Part shown: positions 60,691 to 64,000 of the stretch, piece after piece
Numbering within the stretch: position 1 is the stretch's first letter
Layout: every line of letters starts with the position of its first letter
Source: an uncultured bacterium
GTDB taxonomy: Bacteria; Actinomycetota; Coriobacteriia; Coriobacteriales; Eggerthellaceae
Assembly: GCA_937890835.1 (NCBI GenBank)
Contig: CALADF010000035.1
Location: 62,001-126,000 of the forward strand
Length of the DNA stretch: 64,000 nt
Reading direction: 5' to 3'
Position numbers and translations under genes: made by a program
Notes under the pieces: generated by a model
Seen by the model: only the letters and a program-made list of their open reading frames with translations
The model's database searches: none
What the model was told of the DNA's origin: nothing

Positions 60691-60864
60691 ATTCCTAAAA
60701 ACTAACGAAATGAATCAGATTTGCGGGAGATTTCGCTCTTTCGGATTTCAAGAGCGAGCTCGGGCGGATAGCGACTCCGAGAAACCGCAGGTCAGGACAT
60801 TCGGACGGGCGGAGCCGTCGAGCCTTCGTCCAGCGCTTGATGCATGTCGTTGAAAAACGGGAAT
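60691..60864. repeat. Dispersed element copy 2, 174 bp with imperfect terminal inverted repeats
   Basis: Second copy of the element at 22773-22948, in the same orientation. Left end ATTCC-N9-ACGA-N2-TGAATCA (60691-60717), right end the inverted counterpart (60838-60864). Across the ends it matches copy 1 in 29 of about 35 positions on the left, and similarly on the right, including AAAACGGGAAT. The middle is largely different. A minus-strand frame spans this copy (L-D-S-R-F-S-T-T-C-I ... I-H-F-V-S-F) but is broken in copy 1, so a protein is unlikely. Confidence 0.6.
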
Positions 60865-61095
60865 CGAGGGTGCGATTTCGAGCACAAAGGCGCTGCTCCG
60901 CACACGGGAGGGCGGCGACGGGGCGGCTGCGTGTGTCGTGCGCGCAGCGGCGGGCGACCCTCCTCGCATGGCACCGGGCCGACGTCTCCCAGGTGCAAGC
61001 CGCCGACCCGGCGCGCGTCCTCGATGACACCTTCATATGAATGTGCGAAAATACCGCGTGAGAAAAAAGCTTCAGCACGTTAGGTAGTGTTCGCC
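60865..61095 (+). other. Upstream region of recJ
   Basis: 231 bp between the repeat and recJ with no gene. The first ~150 bp are very GC-rich; the last ~60 bp become AT-richer, where a recJ promoter would lie. No clear -35/-10 pair is seen. Confidence 0.4.
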
Positions 61096-64000
61096 ATGTC
61101 TGCCCAGTTCAACATCAAGCCGTCTGATCCGGCGTCGATCAGGCGGCTCCAGCACGATCTCGCCCTTCCCCGGTTCATCGCCGCGACGCTCGTTGCACGC
61201 GGCATCGATACGGCGGAGGAGGCCTACGAGTTTCTCAGCCCATCGCTCGAACGCGATTGGCGCAACCCTTACGAGATCCCCGGTCTCGAGGCGGTCGTCG
61301 ACGCGCTCGAGGACGCGGTGCGCTCCCGCAAGCACGTCGTCGTGTTCGGCGACTTCGACCTCGACGGCATCTCGGCCACCACGGTGCTCACCCGCGGCTT
61401 GCGGGCGCTCGGCGGTTTCGCGACCCCGTTCATTCCCCGTCGCTTCGACGAGGGCTACGGGCTCACGGCGGCGGCGTACGAGCGCGTGAAGAAGCTCTCG
61501 CCCGATTTCATCGTCACGGTCGACTGCGGCATCGCGTGCAAGAAGGAGGTGGCCGCCATCCTCGCCGACGGCGTGGGGGTGGCGGTGTCGGATCATCACG
61601 AGGCGGCGGATCTCGTTCCCGAGGGCATCCCCGTGGCCGATCCCAAGATGGGTCCTGGCTGCGCGAGCTCCATCTTGGCGGGCGTCGGCGTGGCGCTCAA
61701 GCTCGTCCAGGCGCTCGGCGCGCGCATGGGCTTTCCGCACCTATGGCGTTCCTACACTGATTTCGCCACGCTGGGGACGGTGGCCGACCTCATGCCCATG
61801 GTGGGGGAGAACCGCGCCTTGGTGGCGGAAGGGCTTGCGTGCATGAACGCGCGCCCCCGCCCCTGCATCGCCGCGCTGCTCGGCTCGACGGGGGCGGCCG
61901 GCAAGGCGCTGACGGCGAGCAACCTCAGCTTCTCGCTCATCCCCCGTTTGAATGCGGCTGGTCGCATGGGCGACGCGCAGCTCGCGCTCGATCTTCTGAT
62001 GAGCGACAACTTCGACGAAGCGTGCGAGCTCGCGGCGAAGCTCGAGGGCGTCAACGATCAGCGCCGCGCCATCGAGGCGGAGCTTTCCGAGATCGCCAAG
62101 GACGAGGCTGCCAAGGTGTATCACGGCCAGCGCGCCCTCGTCGTGTCGGGCGAGGGGTGGCACGAAGGCGTCAAGGGCATCGTCGCGAGCCGCTTGGTGA
62201 ACACCTACGGCGTTCCGACGCTTCTGTTCTCCATCGACGGCGCCGAAGCGCGGGGCTCGGGTCGCTCGGTCGGCACCGTCAATTTGTTCGAGGCGGTTGA
62301 ATCCGCGTCCGACTTGCTCACGCGCTTCGGCGGGCACGAGGCGGCTGTGGGCGTGACCTTGCCGACGAAGAACCTCGACGCGTTCGCCGAGCGCCTGTGC
62401 GCGTACATGGACCAGCTCCCCGAGCGCGACTTCCGCCCCATGGTGGAGGTGGACGCGTGCGTCGAACTTGACGAGCTGACGCTTGAAACCGTCGCCATGC
62501 TCGACATGCTCGCGCCCTTCGGCCAGGAAAACCCCGTGCCGAAGTTCCTCGCGCGCAACGTGACCCTGGTCAACTCGCGCGCCGTCGGCGCCGAGAAGAA
62601 CCATTTCTCCTGCACGCTCTCCAACGGCAGGCGCACCGTCAACGGGATCATGTTCCATTGCGGCTACATTGACACGCTTCTGTACAACGACTCCGTCGTC
62701 GACGCGGCGTTCTCGGTGCAGATCGACGAATGGCGCGGTCGGCGTTCGGTCAAAGCCATGCTCGAGACGCTTGCGCCCGCGCGCTCGTGCTGCGCGCTCG
62801 AGGCGTGCTTGAACCCCGAGGCGCTTGCTTTCTTCGATGGTCTGTACGCCGAAAGCGACGAGGCGCTTTGCGCGAAGGCCGACGAGCGCTCGGCGTCTGC
62901 GGGCGAGGCCTCGCGCCGCGAGGACGAGCGTCGCGAGGCCCGTGCGCGCTGGGAGCAGCTCGCGCGCGAGAACCCCGACGCGCTCGAGGAGGCCGTCGTG
63001 TCGGCGATCATCGGGCAGCGCTCGCTTCACCCTTCCCAGCGCGAGATTCTCGATCGGTTGCGCGCGGGGCGCTCGACGTTCGCCGTCATGGCGACCGGGC
63101 GCGGCAAGTCTTTGACGTTCCAGGTGTTCGCCGCCATGCGCGCCCTTTCCGCCGGCGAGGCGAGCCTGTTCGTCTACCCGTTGCGCGCCCTCATCGCCGA
63201 CCAGGCGTTTCATCTCAGCAGCGCCTTCGATCGCTTCGGCATCACCTGCGCGGTGCTCAACGGCGAGACCGCGCCCGAGGAGCGCGCCCGCGTGTACGAG
63301 CGCCTCGCCGAAGGGACGCTCGATATCGTGCTGACCACGCCCGAGTACCTGTGCTGTCACGTCGACGAGATAGCCGCGAGCCGCAGGATCGGGTTCGTGG
63401 TGGTTGACGAGGCTCATCACATCGGGCTGGCGAAGGCGGGGCAGCGCGTGGCTTACACGCGCTTGGGCATGGCCATCGCGCGCTTGGGGAATCCGACCGT
63501 GCTGGCGGTGACGGCCACCGCGCCTGACGAGGTGGCCGGCGACATCGACGCCACCTTGCCGCTTGCCGACAGCGTCATCGACGAGACGGCGCGCGAAAAC
63601 CTGCTTCTCGACGATCAGCGCAACATCAAGAACCGCGATGATTACCTGGCGAACTTGATAGCCGCAGGCGAGAAGACCGTCGTCTACGTGAACTCGCGCG
63701 AGCAGTCGGTCGCCCTGGCGCGCATGCTGCGCCGTCGCGTCCCCCAGCTCGCGGGCCTCATCGGCTTCTACAACGCGGGTCTGTCCCGCCATGAGCGCAA
63801 GATGATCGAGAACCTGTTCCGCAGCGACGACCTCATGGTCCTCATCGCGACGTCGGCGTTCGGCGAAGGGGTCGACATCCCCAACATCCGGCACGTGGTG
63901 CTCTACCATCTGCCGTTCAACGAGGTCGAGTTCAACCAGATGAGCGGCCGCGCGGGGCGCGACGGCAAGCCCGCGACGGTCCATCTGCTCTACGGGCGCG
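61096..64000 (+). CDS. recJ: RecJ single-strand exonuclease fused to a RecQ-like helicase (3' end outside window)
   Basis: The frame is open from ATG 61096 to the window edge, 968 codons. Residues ~1-560 are RecJ: D-F-D-L-D-G (86-91), D-C-G-I, the DHH motif at 166-168, P-R-L-N-A-A-G-R, W-H-E-G-V-K-G-I-V-A-S-R, the DHHA1 motifs G-S-G-R-S (387-391) and F-G-G-H (411-414), then the OB fold. After a charged linker (~575-635) comes a superfamily 2 helicase: Walker A M-A-T-G-R-G-K-S (665-672), D-E-A-H (771-774), T-A-T-A (806-809), and Q-M-S-G-R-A-G-R-D-G (948-957), all close to RecQ. No stop or frame change lies between the two parts. RecJ and RecQ normally act as separate partners at stalled forks. 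The weak site AGGTAG precedes the start. Confidence 0.92.
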   Translation, partial: MSAQFNIKPSDPASIRRLQHDLALPRFIAATLVARGIDTAEEAYEFLSPSLERDWRNPYEIPGLEAVVDALEDAVRSRKHVVVFGDFDLDGISATTVLTRGLRALGGFATPFIPRRFDEGYGLTAAAYERVKKLSPDFIVTVDCGIACKKEVAAILADGVGVAVSDHHEAADLVPEGIPVADPKMGPGCASSILAGVGVALKLVQALGARMGFPHLWRSYTDFATLGTVADLMPMVGENRALVAEGLACMNARPRPCIAALLGSTGAAGKALTASNLSFSLIPRLNAAGRMGDAQLALDLLMSDNFDEACELAAKLEGVNDQRRAIEAELSEIAKDEAAKVYHGQRALVVSGEGWHEGVKGIVASRLVNTYGVPTLLFSIDGAEARGSGRSVGTVNLFEAVESASDLLTRFGGHEAAVGVTLPTKNLDAFAERLCAYMDQLPERDFRPMVEVDACVELDELTLETVAMLDMLAPFGQENPVPKFLARNVTLVNSRAVGAEKNHFSCTLSNGRRTVNGIMFHCGYIDTLLYNDSVVDAAFSVQIDEWRGRRSVKAMLETLAPARSCCALEACLNPEALAFFDGLYAESDEALCAKADERSASAGEASRREDERREARARWEQLARENPDALEEAVVSAIIGQRSLHPSQREILDRLRAGRSTFAVMATGRGKSLTFQVFAAMRALSAGEASLFVYPLRALIADQAFHLSSAFDRFGITCAVLNGETAPEERARVYERLAEGTLDIVLTTPEYLCCHVDEIAASRRIGFVVVDEAHHIGLAKAGQRVAYTRLGMAIARLGNPTVLAVTATAPDEVAGDIDATLPLADSVIDETARENLLLDDQRNIKNRDDYLANLIAAGEKTVVYVNSREQSVALARMLRRRVPQLAGLIGFYNAGLSRHERKMIENLFRSDDLMVLIATSAFGEGVDIPNIRHVVLYHLPFNEVEFNQMSGRAGRDGKPATVHLLYGR

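Noticed and set aside
61741..63984. A 747-codon open frame on the minus strand opposite recJ
   Set aside because: The plus strand encodes unmistakable RecJ and helicase motifs; the minus product is low-complexity His/Arg/Val/Leu with no domain.

Overview
The window is one continuous piece of a high-GC bacterial chromosome. I read it as class Coriobacteriia (Actinomycetota), most likely an Eggerthellales-type gut anaerobe. The reasons are the infA-rpmJ-rpsM-rpsK-rpsD-rpoA-rplQ order, strong GC bias at third codon positions, frequent GTG/TTG starts, and an anaerobe-style gene set (NfnAB, archaeal-type split glutamate synthase, type III glutamine synthetase, class III FBPase, PPi-type phosphofructokinase, TAXI-TRAP transport, DapL lysine pathway). 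Genus is not claimed. No tRNA, rRNA, CRISPR array, prophage or intact insertion sequence was found.

Layout. 1-2.3 kb: the tail of a DUF1667 protein and a convergent zinc-ribbon membrane protein with a surface-exposed repeat region. 2.7-6.3 kb: ribosomal protein/RNA polymerase alpha operon. 6.4-10.1 kb: orphan ecfT, PiT phosphate transporter, enolase. 10.4-16.4 kb: nitrogen assimilation block (three-subunit glutamate synthase plus GSIII) behind a perfect palindrome. 16.4-22.4 kb: purC, pyrG, purF, dapF, dapL. 22.4-25.1 kb: repeat-rich intergenic region, then moeA and mogA. 25.2-31.7 kb: an alanine-racemase-like gene lacking key active-site residues, a family 4 uracil-DNA glycosylase, nfnA, nfnB, folC. 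31.8-34.8 kb: acpP and hpf on the minus strand, nhaA on the plus strand. 34.9-38.4 kb: copper module (CsoR boxes, csoR, copA). 38.6-45.3 kb: glmU, prs, pth, an MFS exporter and an ABC-F protein. 45.3-46.9 kb: gene graveyard with a broken AAA/DUF4143 gene and a second fragment. 46.9-53.7 kb: class III FBPase, YigZ, a two-gene ABC exporter. 53.8-60.5 kb: PPi-PFK, LysR regulator and a divergent TAXI-TRAP transporter with a sugar-nucleotide-reductase-like gene. 61.1 kb to the end: a RecJ exonuclease continuing in frame into a RecQ-like helicase, cut by the window edge.

The most notable observations are: (1) the RecJ-helicase fusion; (2) an alanine-racemase homologue in which the PLP lysine and three other active-site positions are substituted; (3) a two-copy dispersed element of 174-176 bp whose four ends share ATTCC-N9-ACGA-N2-TGNATCA; (4) an 18-bp perfect palindrome in front of the nitrogen operon; (5) two ATACCC-N5-GGGTAT boxes around the csoR-copA promoter. 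Everything rests on reading the sequence and on remembered family motifs; no database search was run.
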